Positions 53,111 to 61,561 of a stretch of DNA of 64,000 bases are shown piece after piece (the stretch's first letter is position 1; each line of letters begins with the position of its first letter). This DNA comes from Rothia sp. (in: high G+C Gram-positive bacteria). GTDB taxonomy: Bacteria > Actinomycetota > Actinomycetes > Actinomycetales > Micrococcaceae. The notes beneath the pieces were generated by a model that had not been told where the DNA came from, did no database searches, and saw only the letters and a program-made list of their open reading frames with translations. Location of the stretch: the NCBI GenBank assembly GCA_030529845.1, contig JAUMWB010000001.1, forward strand, positions 682,001-746,000. Reading direction: 5' to 3'. Position numbers and translations under genes: made by a program.

Positions 53111-54328
53111 GTGACCAGTATGAAAAAGCAGCGGGCATTTGAGCGGGTAGGTTTAGCGGCAGGGCTCATGGGGGCGGACGGCCACTGGCGCTCCACCATT
53201 TTTGAGGAAATGTCGGCACTGGCGTCACGTTACGGTGCTATCAATCTGGGGCAGGGCTTTCCCGATACGGACGGCCCCGCCGAAATGCTTGACGCAGCAG
53301 CGCAGGCCCTGGCGGACGGAGTCAATCAATATGCCACTATCGCGGGCAATCCTGCCCTGCGCCAGGCAATAGCCGAACACCAGCAGCGTTTCTACGGGCT
53401 TACCCTCGACCCCGATACCCAGGTGACGGTAACAGCAGGTGCCTCTGAAGCTCTCGCTGCCACCATTGCAGCTCTGGTAGAACCGGGCGACGAGGTTATC
53501 CTCTTTGAGCCCTACTACGACCTCTACCCTGCCGCTGCCGCCCTGGCCGGGGCGCGCGTCTGCACTGTACCGCTGCTCCCACCAACTTTTGAGCCCGATC
53601 TGGACGCCCTCGAAGCGGCTTTCTCTGCCCGCACCGCCCTGGTAGTGGTCAATGACCCGCACAACCCCACCGGAGCGGTATTCTCAGCCGAAGCCAAGAC
53701 TAAGATTGTGGAGCTGGTGACCAAATTCAACGCGGTCATTCTGGCTGATCAGGTCTACGAGCACCTGGTCTTTACCGGCCCCTACCAACCCATTCAGACC
53801 CTCCCGGGAGCAGCTGAGCGTACGGTGGCAGTTTCAGCGATTTCGAAAACCCATTCTGCCACCGGCTGGCGGGTGGGCTGGATGACCGGCCCGGCAGACC
53901 TCATACTCCCCATTCGCCTGGTCAAGGGCTACTTCACTCACTCTGCGGCCGCTCCCCTGCAGGCAGCTGCCGCTGTCGGTGTGGGACTGGGTGACGATTT
54001 TTACTCAGGGGTCAAAGAACGCTACGCCCAGCAGCGTCAGATTTTGGTGGAAAACCTAGCAGGCTCCCCCTGGGCTGTGACTCCCCCGGCAGGCACCTTC
54101 TTCGCCGTGGCCAATGTGTCCCAGGTCTTGGCTGGACAGGGCCTCAAATCGGCAGAAGAACTCTGCCAGCGCCTTCCCGAGCAGGCCGGGGTAGCCCTGA
54201 TTCCCCTCACTGCCTTTACTACCGAAAGCTACCGGCAGCAGGTAGAGACCTACGTTCGCTTTGCCTTCTGTAAGCGCCCAGAAGTATTGCAGGACGCCGC
54301 CGCCCACCTGCGCGCCTACAGCGGCTAG
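53111..54328 (+). CDS. Pyridoxal-phosphate aminotransferase, class I/II
   Basis: A 405-residue fold-type I aminotransferase. It shows INLGQGFPDTDGP, YATIAGNPALRQAIAEH, the cofactor contacts NDPHNPTGAV and the Schiff-base lysine in SAISKTHSATGWRVGW. It resembles the kynurenine-oxoglutarate/methionine and N-succinyldiaminopimelate aminotransferases of actinobacteria; the substrate cannot be fixed. The start is GTG at 53111; the ATG three codons on is an alternative. It converges with the LURP-one-like gene with only six bases between. Confidence 0.87.
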   Translation: MTSMKKQRAFERVGLAAGLMGADGHWRSTIFEEMSALASRYGAINLGQGFPDTDGPAEMLDAAAQALADGVNQYATIAGNPALRQAIAEHQQRFYGLTLDPDTQVTVTAGASEALAATIAALVEPGDEVILFEPYYDLYPAAAALAGARVCTVPLLPPTFEPDLDALEAAFSARTALVVVNDPHNPTGAVFSAEAKTKIVELVTKFNAVILADQVYEHLVFTGPYQPIQTLPGAAERTVAVSAISKTHSATGWRVGWMTGPADLILPIRLVKGYFTHSAAAPLQAAAAVGVGLGDDFYSGVKERYAQQRQILVENLAGSPWAVTPPAGTFFAVANVSQVLAGQGLKSAEELCQRLPEQAGVALIPLTAFTTESYRQQVETYVRFAFCKRPEVLQDAAAHLRAYSG

Positions 54329-54334
54329 GTTCTG

Positions 54335-54952
54335 CTAGTTGCGGGCGTCCTTAGCTCGAATCAGATCGAGGGCCACCAGACCACTCAGAATAGCCAGGCG
54401 CACAGGTTCGGGGGCACCTGGGTCGAAATTAACCCCGTAACGGCTCTTACCTCGCAGACCTGCCACCAGGCCACCCCACTCGCGGGCGACACGGGCAGCG
54501 ACATGGCCATTGACCGTAATGTTGAAGTCGTACTCAAAGAGGCTACCTTCGAGCTCCAGGGTGAGGCCGGGCAGTTCGATGGTCAGGCGCTTGCGCATGA
54601 AAGAGAACTGCTTTTGTACATGAGCAAAGACGGAACCATCAGGATTCTGCAGCTCATAACGGTCCAGACCAAAATCAAAGGGGTCAACAATCTTGATGAG
54701 CAGGTTACCCCGGTCATCAACAAGGTCAAAAGTGCGGTTGCCCTTGAGCAGCCTACCGGCGGTTGAGCCGGTGGTCAGTACCCGGCCGAGCACGCGCCCG
54801 TCCTGGCTCTGCATCTCAAAGTCATTGCTCATGAAACTGCGGGTCTGCTGCACCACCAGGGTATTACTGGTGAGCAGAGAAAAGGAGGCCTGCTGACTGG
54901 TTTCAGGGACGGGTTGGTGCTGGTAACCGGGTTCGTTCGTGTTCTCGCTCAT
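54335..54952 (-). CDS. LURP-one-related/phospholipid scramblase-like protein
   Basis: A 205-residue protein with the beta-barrel-like pattern of the LURP-one/tubby-like group: LLTSNTLVVQQTRSFMSNDF, repeated short beta strands with glycine turns, and a hydrophobic end helix (VRLAILSGLVALDLI). Its function in bacteria is unknown. The first 25 residues are hydrophilic, with no signal peptide. Confidence 0.75.
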   Translation of the reverse strand: MSENTNEPGYQHQPVPETSQQASFSLLTSNTLVVQQTRSFMSNDFEMQSQDGRVLGRVLTTGSTAGRLLKGNRTFDLVDDRGNLLIKIVDPFDFGLDRYELQNPDGSVFAHVQKQFSFMRKRLTIELPGLTLELEGSLFEYDFNITVNGHVAARVAREWGGLVAGLRGKSRYGVNFDPGAPEPVRLAILSGLVALDLIRAKDARN

Positions 54953-55043
54953 AGTCCTACCCTAGCACCCGTCGTTGCCCACTAGCGGGCTAAGGCCAAC
55001 GGTAGAGGCTAGAAGCGAAACCTTATGTCATACTCTGCAAGTA

Positions 55044-55610
55044 CTACTGGGTTAGTGCAGGTTCCAGGTAGTAGAGCACGGTTTCCCCGTATTTTTTCTC
55101 GGCAAACTTTTCAAGGCCTTCGGGCCAGGTAGGCTCGTCGGTGCGCGCGGCACGTTCGACCACGACCACGGCTCCCTCTGTCAGGCGGGGTGCCAGCAGG
55201 GCCAGGAGTTCTTCAAGCTCACTGTTGGTCACTGCGTAGGGCGGGTCGATAAAGACCAGATCCCAGGCGGACGCCCCCGCCGAGAGGTAGGTGCGGGCCG
55301 TCATCTTGTGCACGCGGGCGGTTCCGCTAGCGCTCTTCCCCACAGCCGCGATGTTTTTCTCGATGACGGCAACAGCCTTGGGGTAGTGATCTACGAAGTC
55401 CACGTGAGCGGCCCCGCGCGAAAGGGCCTCACAGCCCAGGGCACCTGAGCCGCCAAAGAGATCAAGTGCGCGTACGCCGTCCAACATGTTGTAGGTATCC
55501 AGGCGAGAGAAGAGGGCTTCTTTAACCCGGTCGGTGGTGGGGCGGGTGTTATCACCGGGGACATTCGCTAGGCGCAGGCCGCCTGCGGCTCCTGCAATAA
55601 TGCGGCTCAT
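55044..55610 (-). CDS. rsmD: 16S rRNA (guanine966-N2)-methyltransferase RsmD
   Basis: A 188-residue SAM-dependent methyltransferase. It has RIIAGAAGG at the start, TRPTTDRVKEALF, the SAM-binding LDLFGGSGALGCEALSRG and the catalytic DPPY. ATG start with GGAG upstream. It lies downstream of recG, as is usual. Confidence 0.95.
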   Translation of the reverse strand: MSRIIAGAAGGLRLANVPGDNTRPTTDRVKEALFSRLDTYNMLDGVRALDLFGGSGALGCEALSRGAAHVDFVDHYPKAVAVIEKNIAAVGKSASGTARVHKMTARTYLSAGASAWDLVFIDPPYAVTNSELEELLALLAPRLTEGAVVVVERAARTDEPTWPEGLEKFAEKKYGETVLYYLEPALTQ

Positions 55611-55822
55611 TCGGCTGCGCTCCGCTCGTGATGGTAGGGGTGGGGACTGTTATAAGGGTACCGGCAGGCAGGGGCGGGAACAAAGGTGGATGTGATGTCA
55701 GGGTATACAGTGACGTAGTGCTGAACGGTAGGCCTTGGTTGACCGCATTTATTCTGTTCTGCCCGCAACTAGTTGTGGGTACATCAGAAAAAGTGCGGGG
55801 TCTCCGTCCTCCACCGCCGAAT

Positions 55823-58438
55823 CTAGCCGCGCCCTAGGAAGGCCTCTCGGTCGGCATCCAGGGACCGGTCAATGGTGCGGGCCAAATCTGGGTGCTTGGC
55901 TAGGGTGGGGTCAGCTTCGATAATGCCAAAGGCATCCTGCCTGGCCCGCTCAATGAGCTTGGCATCGGTCAGGGCCCGCAACAGTTTGAGGGTGGACTTC
56001 TTCCCCGACTGGGCAGCGCCGAGAATATCGCCTTCACGGCGCTGTTCCAAATCAACCCGGGAGAGCTCGAAACCGTCAGTAGTGGATGCCACTGCGTCTA
56101 GTCGTTCCCTGCTGACGCCGTCCGCCGGCTGCTTGGTGACCAGCAGGCAGGTGCCGGGCAGGGAGCCGCGGCCAATGCGTCCGCGCAGCTGGTGGAGGCC
56201 AGAGATACCGAAGCGGTCGGCGTCCATGATAATCATGAGGGTCGCGTTGGGCACGTTCACGCCCACCTCGATCACGGTGGTTGAAACCAGCAGGTCAACG
56301 CGACCGGCAGAGAACTCTGTCATGACCCGGTTCTTCTCGGCGGTATCCATGCGCCCGTGTAGGCCCTCGATACGAACCCCGGCCAGGGCGGGGACGTCCT
56401 CCAGTTCCTCCAGGGTGCTCTCCACCGAGGCCAGCGAACCGCGAGCGCTCTCCCCCGCCGCAGCCTGGGAGCCCAGGTTCTGGCCTGTCAGCCCGCCTGC
56501 CCCGAAGAGGGTCTGGCCAGCCTCAGCGTCGGACTTTCCATCTGCCCCACCGATTTTAGGAACCACCACATAGACCTGGTGGCCCGCATCGATTTCTTCG
56601 CGGGCCCGGGCCCAGATGCGGTCAGCCCAGCGGGGGTGTTCAGCTAGGGGGACCACGTGGGTGGTAATTTTCTGGCGTCCAGCAGGCAGCTGGTCTAGCA
56701 CGGAGGTATCGAGGTCGCCAAAGACGGTCATGGCCACCGTGCGGGGTATGGGGGTAGCGGTCATGACCAGGCGGTGGGGCAGCTCCCCGCCGGGTCCGCG
56801 CAGGGCATCTCGCTGTTCAACGCCGAAGCGGTGTTGCTCATCGACCACGACCAGCCCAAGGTCGGCGAAGGTCACCGAGTCTCCGAGCAGGGCGTGGGTG
56901 CCAATGACGATATCGGCCTCTCCCGAGGCAATTGCCAGCAGGGCTTCCCGCTTAGCCTTGGTTTTCAGGGAGGCGGTGAGCAGAACAACGCGGACGCCCG
57001 CCCCGGCGGCTCCTGTACCGGCAGGTGTGGGTGCTCCCTGGCGTGTCTTAGAACCCTCTCCCTCGGTTTTGGTGGGTGCAGCCAGCATGTCACCTAGAAT
57101 CTCGCAGACCGACCGATAGTGCTGTTCGGCCAGCACCTCGGTGGGGGCCAGCATAGCTGACTGGGCTCCGTTATCAGCCACCTGCAACATGGCTCGCAGG
57201 GCTACCACGGTTTTACCCGATCCCACATCTCCCTGGAGCAGGCGGTTCATGGGTGAAGAGCTGGCTAAGTCGGAGCGGATTTCTGCGCCAACGGCCTCCT
57301 GGCCCTCGGTCAGCCGATAGGGCAGGGCTTCCAGCAGGGCGTCCGCGAAACCGCCCTCTACATAGGGCCGGGCTAGGGTCTGGTGGGCGGCTCGGGCTGC
57401 ACGAATACGGGCTAGGGCAGCCTGTAGCACGAAGGCCTCGCGGTAGCGCAGGGAGTGGTGGGCTGCCCGCCAGGTCTCTTCGGTATCTGGGGTGTGCACG
57501 GCCCGGTAGGTCCATTCCAGGGAGGGAATCTTGCGACTCTTGCGCACGGTGAAGGGGACGGGGTCTTCGAGTTCCTTGAGGTTGATGCGCTCGATCAAGG
57601 TCTCAATGCCAGCAGCTACCCTGTCGGTGGGGAATTTGGGGCTGGCCTTGTAGACCGGGATGGGCGCGGACGCCCGCGCTGCCGCCCGCTCAATCGCTTC
57701 GGCGCTGGCACCGGGTAGGGTTGCGGTTTCCTTACCTGCGATGACGGCGTAGTGGGGGTTGGTGAGGGTGATTTCGCCCCGGTAGGAGCCCACCTTGCCC
57801 GAGAACATGACTTGGTCGCCCTCGTGGATGTCACGGGCTGCCGTCCAGGCGTTGAAGAAGCTCAGGGTCATGGTGCCGCTGGCGGTGAGTGAGTAGGGTT
57901 CAGCTGCATAGCCACCGAAAACGTCGCCCATGTGGTAGCTGGATGGGGTGCTCGGTTGCTGGGTACCGCTGTAGCCCCCGGCGCTGCCGTGTAGGCGGGG
58001 GTTGGTGTATCCCGGGGTAAAGGACGCCGGTGGGGCCGCCCCCCGGTAGGCGTTGGGGTTGGGGGGCTGCCAGGTGGTCTCGGGCTGGCCAACCTGGTCC
58101 AGCTGGTCCGTGATAGTGACCTCGGTAATGGACCCGCGTCGCGATGCCATCTGCCGGGTGGTTACCCGAACGACCCGGGCCACGATGGTGGCTTCGCTGC
58201 CCTCTACCAGGGATGAGAAGGGGGTGAGTTCACCCCGGGGCAGGTATTTGCGGGGGTAGTAGTCCAGCGCCTGCCCTACGGTTTCTAGCCCCAGGTGGGT
58301 CTTGAAAGACTTGGCCAGGGTTGCCCCTAGGTAGTCGGCCAGGGGGGCGTTATCCAGCCGGTCTTCTGCGGCGTAGCGGGCCAGGGCGTCCTTGGCCTGC
58401 TCGCTCAGTTCCGGGGTCTTGCGTTGACGGGCTGCCAT
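55823..58438 (-). CDS. recG: ATP-dependent DNA helicase RecG
   Basis: Remodels stalled forks and Holliday junctions. The 871-residue protein has the N-terminal wedge (OB-fold), the helicase domain with Walker A GDVGSGKTVVA and Walker B VVDEQHRFG, and the C-terminal domain with TTVIEVGVNVPNA and QLRGRIGRG. It is longer than typical because residues about 112-188 form a Gly/Pro/Tyr/Ser-rich insertion inside the OB-fold, and a second low-complexity stretch sits after VVVPKIGGADG. Its ATG overlaps the previous stop (TAATG). Confidence 0.95.
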   Translation of the reverse strand: MAARQRKTPELSEQAKDALARYAAEDRLDNAPLADYLGATLAKSFKTHLGLETVGQALDYYPRKYLPRGELTPFSSLVEGSEATIVARVVRVTTRQMASRRGSITEVTITDQLDQVGQPETTWQPPNPNAYRGAAPPASFTPGYTNPRLHGSAGGYSGTQQPSTPSSYHMGDVFGGYAAEPYSLTASGTMTLSFFNAWTAARDIHEGDQVMFSGKVGSYRGEITLTNPHYAVIAGKETATLPGASAEAIERAAARASAPIPVYKASPKFPTDRVAAGIETLIERINLKELEDPVPFTVRKSRKIPSLEWTYRAVHTPDTEETWRAAHHSLRYREAFVLQAALARIRAARAAHQTLARPYVEGGFADALLEALPYRLTEGQEAVGAEIRSDLASSSPMNRLLQGDVGSGKTVVALRAMLQVADNGAQSAMLAPTEVLAEQHYRSVCEILGDMLAAPTKTEGEGSKTRQGAPTPAGTGAAGAGVRVVLLTASLKTKAKREALLAIASGEADIVIGTHALLGDSVTFADLGLVVVDEQHRFGVEQRDALRGPGGELPHRLVMTATPIPRTVAMTVFGDLDTSVLDQLPAGRQKITTHVVPLAEHPRWADRIWARAREEIDAGHQVYVVVPKIGGADGKSDAEAGQTLFGAGGLTGQNLGSQAAAGESARGSLASVESTLEELEDVPALAGVRIEGLHGRMDTAEKNRVMTEFSAGRVDLLVSTTVIEVGVNVPNATLMIIMDADRFGISGLHQLRGRIGRGSLPGTCLLVTKQPADGVSRERLDAVASTTDGFELSRVDLEQRREGDILGAAQSGKKSTLKLLRALTDAKLIERARQDAFGIIEADPTLAKHPDLARTIDRSLDADREAFLGRG

Positions 58439-59445
58439 TAGGGGTTAGATTCCTGGTGGGTTTCCCGGTGGGCGGGGTCATCCAGGGAGGTAGTGCGAAC
58501 ATTCTGCGGGGTACCCACCGCGCGTAACAGGGCCAGGGCGTCCTCGGCCTCAGGGACATGCACGTGGATGGCCCACAGGGCCTCGTTCCCAGCTTCGACC
58601 TGGGCGATGGAGATGGAGTCCCCGACCGTCTCTAGGGCGCTGCGCAGCTGCGTTACTTCGAGTACGGGCAGGTGAATCTCGCACATGACCTCGATGCGGG
58701 CTTCTGTTGCCGAGCCTTGCCGTGCACTTCGGACCGGTAAGGACGCCGCCCCCACCTGGAGTAGGTCGCGGTAGGTGGCCTGCGGGGCAGCCCCCAGTAG
58801 CTCGGTGGCCAGGGCAACGAGGACTAGGTGCAGCCCCAGGGCTCCGGAATCCACCCAGCCGTTACGGGCGTGGTCTGCCTGAGCGGTAGCGCGCAGGGCG
58901 GTTTCTGAGGTGGCTAGTAGATTGGTGAGGTAGTCCTGCCAGGGGTCCTCTTCATCGGTAGGATCTGGCAGCGGGCAGGTGGCTAGAGCCTGCATGAGGG
59001 TCAGCATGGTGCCATCTGCTGGCTGGCTGAGGGCAGCGGACGCCTGCTGGGCTCCGCGTTCCCAGGCGGCGGTGAGCCCCCTAGGAGTAAGAGGGTGTGT
59101 CGGGGGCGGTGCTAGGTGCTCTGCCTCCCCCAGCTCTTCTGCCAGTCCCAGCAGCCACACAGCTAGCAGGGTTCCAGAGTTGCCTCTGGCCCCGCGCAGG
59201 GCTGCACGCGCGGCAAGAGCTAGGGTGGGTTCGTCCGCCATTCCAGCGGTGTCGGCGGCCCGCCCCAGGGTAGCTACCATGTTAGCTCCGGTATCGGCGT
59301 CAGCCACCGGGAAAACGTTGATGCGGTTGAGAAGGGATCGGTGCTCCATCAGCTGGGTGCGGGCGCGCAGCAGCCAGTTCAGCCACCAGTCAGCGGGAAC
59401 CTGCCTCAAAGTGATCCCATCCTTTCGCTGTGTAGGTGCGGCCAT
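58438..59445 (-). CDS. DhaL/DAK2-domain protein (short FakA-like)
   Basis: A protein of about 335 residues with an N-terminal DhaL (DAK2) kinase-type domain: RINVFPVADADTGANM is the metal site, followed by RGARGNSGTLLAVWLLG and VDSGALGLHLV. Proteins of this kind next to recG are related to fatty acid kinase subunit FakA but are usually about 550 residues; here the C-terminal part is reduced to about 100 residues with an ACT-like pattern. The metal loop reads DADTG where DGDTG is common. The start is uncertain: ATG at 59445 overlaps thiL by 56 bases, and a TTG at 59409 has AAGGATGGG upstream. Confidence 0.8.
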   Translation of the reverse strand: MAAPTQRKDGITLRQVPADWWLNWLLRARTQLMEHRSLLNRINVFPVADADTGANMVATLGRAADTAGMADEPTLALAARAALRGARGNSGTLLAVWLLGLAEELGEAEHLAPPPTHPLTPRGLTAAWERGAQQASAALSQPADGTMLTLMQALATCPLPDPTDEEDPWQDYLTNLLATSETALRATAQADHARNGWVDSGALGLHLVLVALATELLGAAPQATYRDLLQVGAASLPVRSARQGSATEARIEVMCEIHLPVLEVTQLRSALETVGDSISIAQVEAGNEALWAIHVHVPEAEDALALLRAVGTPQNVRTTSLDDPAHRETHQESNP

Positions 59446-60433
59446 CGACGGTGATGCCTTCTCCGGCCTGTACCCTACCAATTCTAGTAAATCCGGGAGG
59501 TATCTGCTCAGGGGGGCAGGTGCCCAGCAGGCCGTGGTCTTCGCCCCCGGATAAGACCCAGCGCAGGGACAGGGCCTCGGACTGGGCTGGGTTTTCACCG
59601 GTCAGCAGACAGGCGGCAGGGCGGACTACTTCAAGCCAGGGGGCCAGAGACGCTGAATCCAGGTCTAGGGCGACTCCGGACGCTGAGGCTACCCGCCCGC
59701 CGTCGCGCACCAGCCCGTCTGAAACATCCATAAGCGAGGTGAGGTAGGGTGCGGCGGCAGGCCCCAGAGCCAGGGGGGATCGAGGTTGTTGTTGGGCGCG
59801 GACGCAGGTGCTCAGCTCCTGGCTGGCGGTGAAGGGGGGTGAGTCCAGCAGGGCTAGGCCAGCAGCTGCGGTGCCCAAGGCACCGGCGAAGACCACGGCG
59901 TCCCCGGGTCGGGCTCCGCTTCGGGTTATGGGCCGGTCAGTCAGGCCCACGGCGGTGACCGTTACCGAGATTTCGCTGCCGGAGCCCATATCGCCCCCGG
60001 CGATAGTGCAGGTCCTTACCCCCTGGGCAGTGCAGGATTCGGTGAGGCCCCGGGCAAAGTCCTGTACCCAGCTCACCGGGGTGTCAGGGGTCAGGGTAAG
60101 AGATACCAGTAGGGTCACCGGTGTGGCCCCCATGGCCGCAATATCGGCCAGGTTCTGGGTAGCTGCCTTCCAGCCCACCTCAAAGCCACCGGTAGCATAA
60201 CCTGAAAGCCAGGTGCGCCGGAAGTCCTGGTTCTCAGTCTGCGTATCCGTGCTCATGACGGTCAGCCCGCCGCGAAGGTCAAGGGCTGCTGAGTCGTCCC
60301 CCGGCCCTATTACCAGGGCGCCGGGGGTGCCCAGTGTCGCGCGGACGTCCGCCGCCTGCTGGTTATGCTCGGTGAGTATAGGCATGAAGAGGGCAAGGAG
60401 CTGCCCTTCGCTGACCTGGCCTACAGTCTGCAT
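59390..60433 (-). CDS. thiL: Thiamine-monophosphate kinase
   Basis: Phosphorylates thiamine monophosphate to the coenzyme. The 347-residue protein of the AIR synthase-like fold has VIGPGDDSAAL, KAATQNLADIAAMGATP, CTIAGGDMGSGSE, LMDVSDGLVRDGGRVA and LSGGEDHGLLG. The segment after the first motif reads DTQTENQDF where VEGxHF is usual, a departure worth noting. The ATG at 60433 has AGGAG four bases upstream. Confidence 0.92.
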   Translation of the reverse strand: MQTVGQVSEGQLLALFMPILTEHNQQAADVRATLGTPGALVIGPGDDSAALDLRGGLTVMSTDTQTENQDFRRTWLSGYATGGFEVGWKAATQNLADIAAMGATPVTLLVSLTLTPDTPVSWVQDFARGLTESCTAQGVRTCTIAGGDMGSGSEISVTVTAVGLTDRPITRSGARPGDAVVFAGALGTAAAGLALLDSPPFTASQELSTCVRAQQQPRSPLALGPAAAPYLTSLMDVSDGLVRDGGRVASASGVALDLDSASLAPWLEVVRPAACLLTGENPAQSEALSLRWVLSGGEDHGLLGTCPPEQIPPGFTRIGRVQAGEGITVDGRTYTAKGWDHFEAGSR

Positions 60434-60440
60434 GGGGCTC

Positions 60441-61421
60441 CTAGTTCCTGGGCGCGCGGCTACGCCACATAAAGTTAAAGACCACCAGGGCCAGTCCAGC
60501 TGTTGCAATACCCGTAAAAATGAGCAGGGGTCGGCTGCCATTCATGATGGTGCTCCCGCGCTGGAAAATGCTGCTCCCGGTAACGGCTCCAGCCTGGTGC
60601 CCCTGGGTTTCGGCCCCGGCAACACCGGCAGCCTGGTTGGGATCAATCGTCGAGGAAGATTTCTCTTGGGCTGCCGCTGCATTCAAGAACCCTTCTACCC
60701 ACTCAGGTGCCCCTGAGTACCCCGGGTCTTGCTGGCTGCTTGAGAAAATACCCAGGACTGTTCCGCCCACCGGGGAGGCTTCCAGCTGGCTTGTATCGGC
60801 GTCCATGCGCCCGGGATCCTGGGCACCAGCAACGCTATTGCCCAGGGTTGAGGGCACAGGTGAGCCCTGAACCGGTATCAAACCTTGGCTAGTGTCGGTT
60901 TGACCGATACCCGGAGAAGGCTGCCCCGTAGGTTGGGGGGCTGGCAGGCTAGGGAGCCCGGCAGCTCCACCTGTCACATCAGGGTCAGCAGTTTCCCCCG
61001 GGGGCAGGAGAATCTCAATCTCCGATTGACTGGGGGCAGGTTCAGGGTTAGCCGAAGGAAGCGGGTTCTCGCTCGGTTCTGGCACAGGAGTCGAAGGGGC
61101 GGACGAACTCGGTTCGGGGCTGGGGGTAGGGGCAACAGGCACTGGGCTAGTCGGCTCAGGGTCTGTGGGCTCGGGCGAAGGAGACTCTGGTGCAGAAGTT
61201 ATAGGACCGGGTGAATCGGTGACGGTGGGGCTCTCACTCGGCAAGTCACTCGACGGGGAGGAACCAGTGGGGGCAGGGCTCACCGTAGAGGTGAACCTCT
61301 CAGTTGGGTCAGCTGCGTAAGCGCTCTGGGAGCCTGCCAGGGGCGAGCCGACCAGTAGGATCAGGGGGGCAAGGGATACCGCCAGAGCCGTTCCCGCAGC
61401 ATAACAGGTCTTCTTCTGCAC
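60441..61421 (-). CDS. Mucin-like membrane-anchored surface protein
   Basis: A 326-residue exported protein. With the GTG at 61421 (AAGGAGAG just upstream) it begins VQKKTCYAAGTALAV and has a Sec signal peptide cut after AYA at about residue 36. About 40-225 is almost only Pro, Ser, Thr, Glu and Ala (SPEPTDPEPTSPVP and similar), a stalk likely to be extended and perhaps glycosylated. A neutral region follows and the C-terminus is a membrane segment (about 298-318) with the tail MWRSRAPRN. There is no LPxTG-like motif, so anchoring is by the membrane. thiL starts seven bases after its stop. Function unknown. Confidence 0.78.
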   Translation of the reverse strand: MQKKTCYAAGTALAVSLAPLILLVGSPLAGSQSAYAADPTERFTSTVSPAPTGSSPSSDLPSESPTVTDSPGPITSAPESPSPEPTDPEPTSPVPVAPTPSPEPSSSAPSTPVPEPSENPLPSANPEPAPSQSEIEILLPPGETADPDVTGGAAGLPSLPAPQPTGQPSPGIGQTDTSQGLIPVQGSPVPSTLGNSVAGAQDPGRMDADTSQLEASPVGGTVLGIFSSSQQDPGYSGAPEWVEGFLNAAAAQEKSSSTIDPNQAAGVAGAETQGHQAGAVTGSSIFQRGSTIMNGSRPLLIFTGIATAGLALVVFNFMWRSRAPRN

Positions 61422-61546
61422 AGGCTCTCCTTTCCATTGCTCAAAACCAGGCCGCCGTACCCGGAGCAACCCTACCCCTACCCTACCGAATCTGTCACCG
61501 CCCCGGCTAGCTAGACCGTTTACCAGCTCTAGGCCCTCAAGAAAGT

Positions 61547-61561
61547 TATAGAATAGCCGGG
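61547..61561 (+). promoter_or_regulatory. Candidate -10 with leaderless start for the DUF3515 gene
   Basis: TATAGAAT at 61547-61554 lies six bases before the GTG start and no ribosome-binding site is visible, which fits transcription starting at or next to the start codon. No good -35 was found. Confidence 0.4.

Larger units (their letters stand above)
2889..59805. repeat. Dispersed octamer GCGGACGC/GCGTCCGC (32 copies by eye)
   Basis: Copies read include 2889, 5380, 5986, 10984, 12157, 13090, 13835, 14257, 14860, 15780, 17738, 17774, 19673, 21631, 37818, 40488, 42609, 45766, 46006, 46544, 46967, 47640, 48649, 48655, 49424, 51280, 55267, 56990, 57339, 57666, 59036 and 59798. In 24 the ninth base makes GCGGACGCC. 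Many near matches end in GGACGCC. The longest gap is 21.6-37.8 kb. Confidence 0.7.

Noticed and set aside
55611-55822. A possible small gene or RNA between rsmD and recG
   Set aside because: The region has a short + strand frame but no ribosome-binding site, no strong hairpin and no conserved motif that I can see. I report it as empty.
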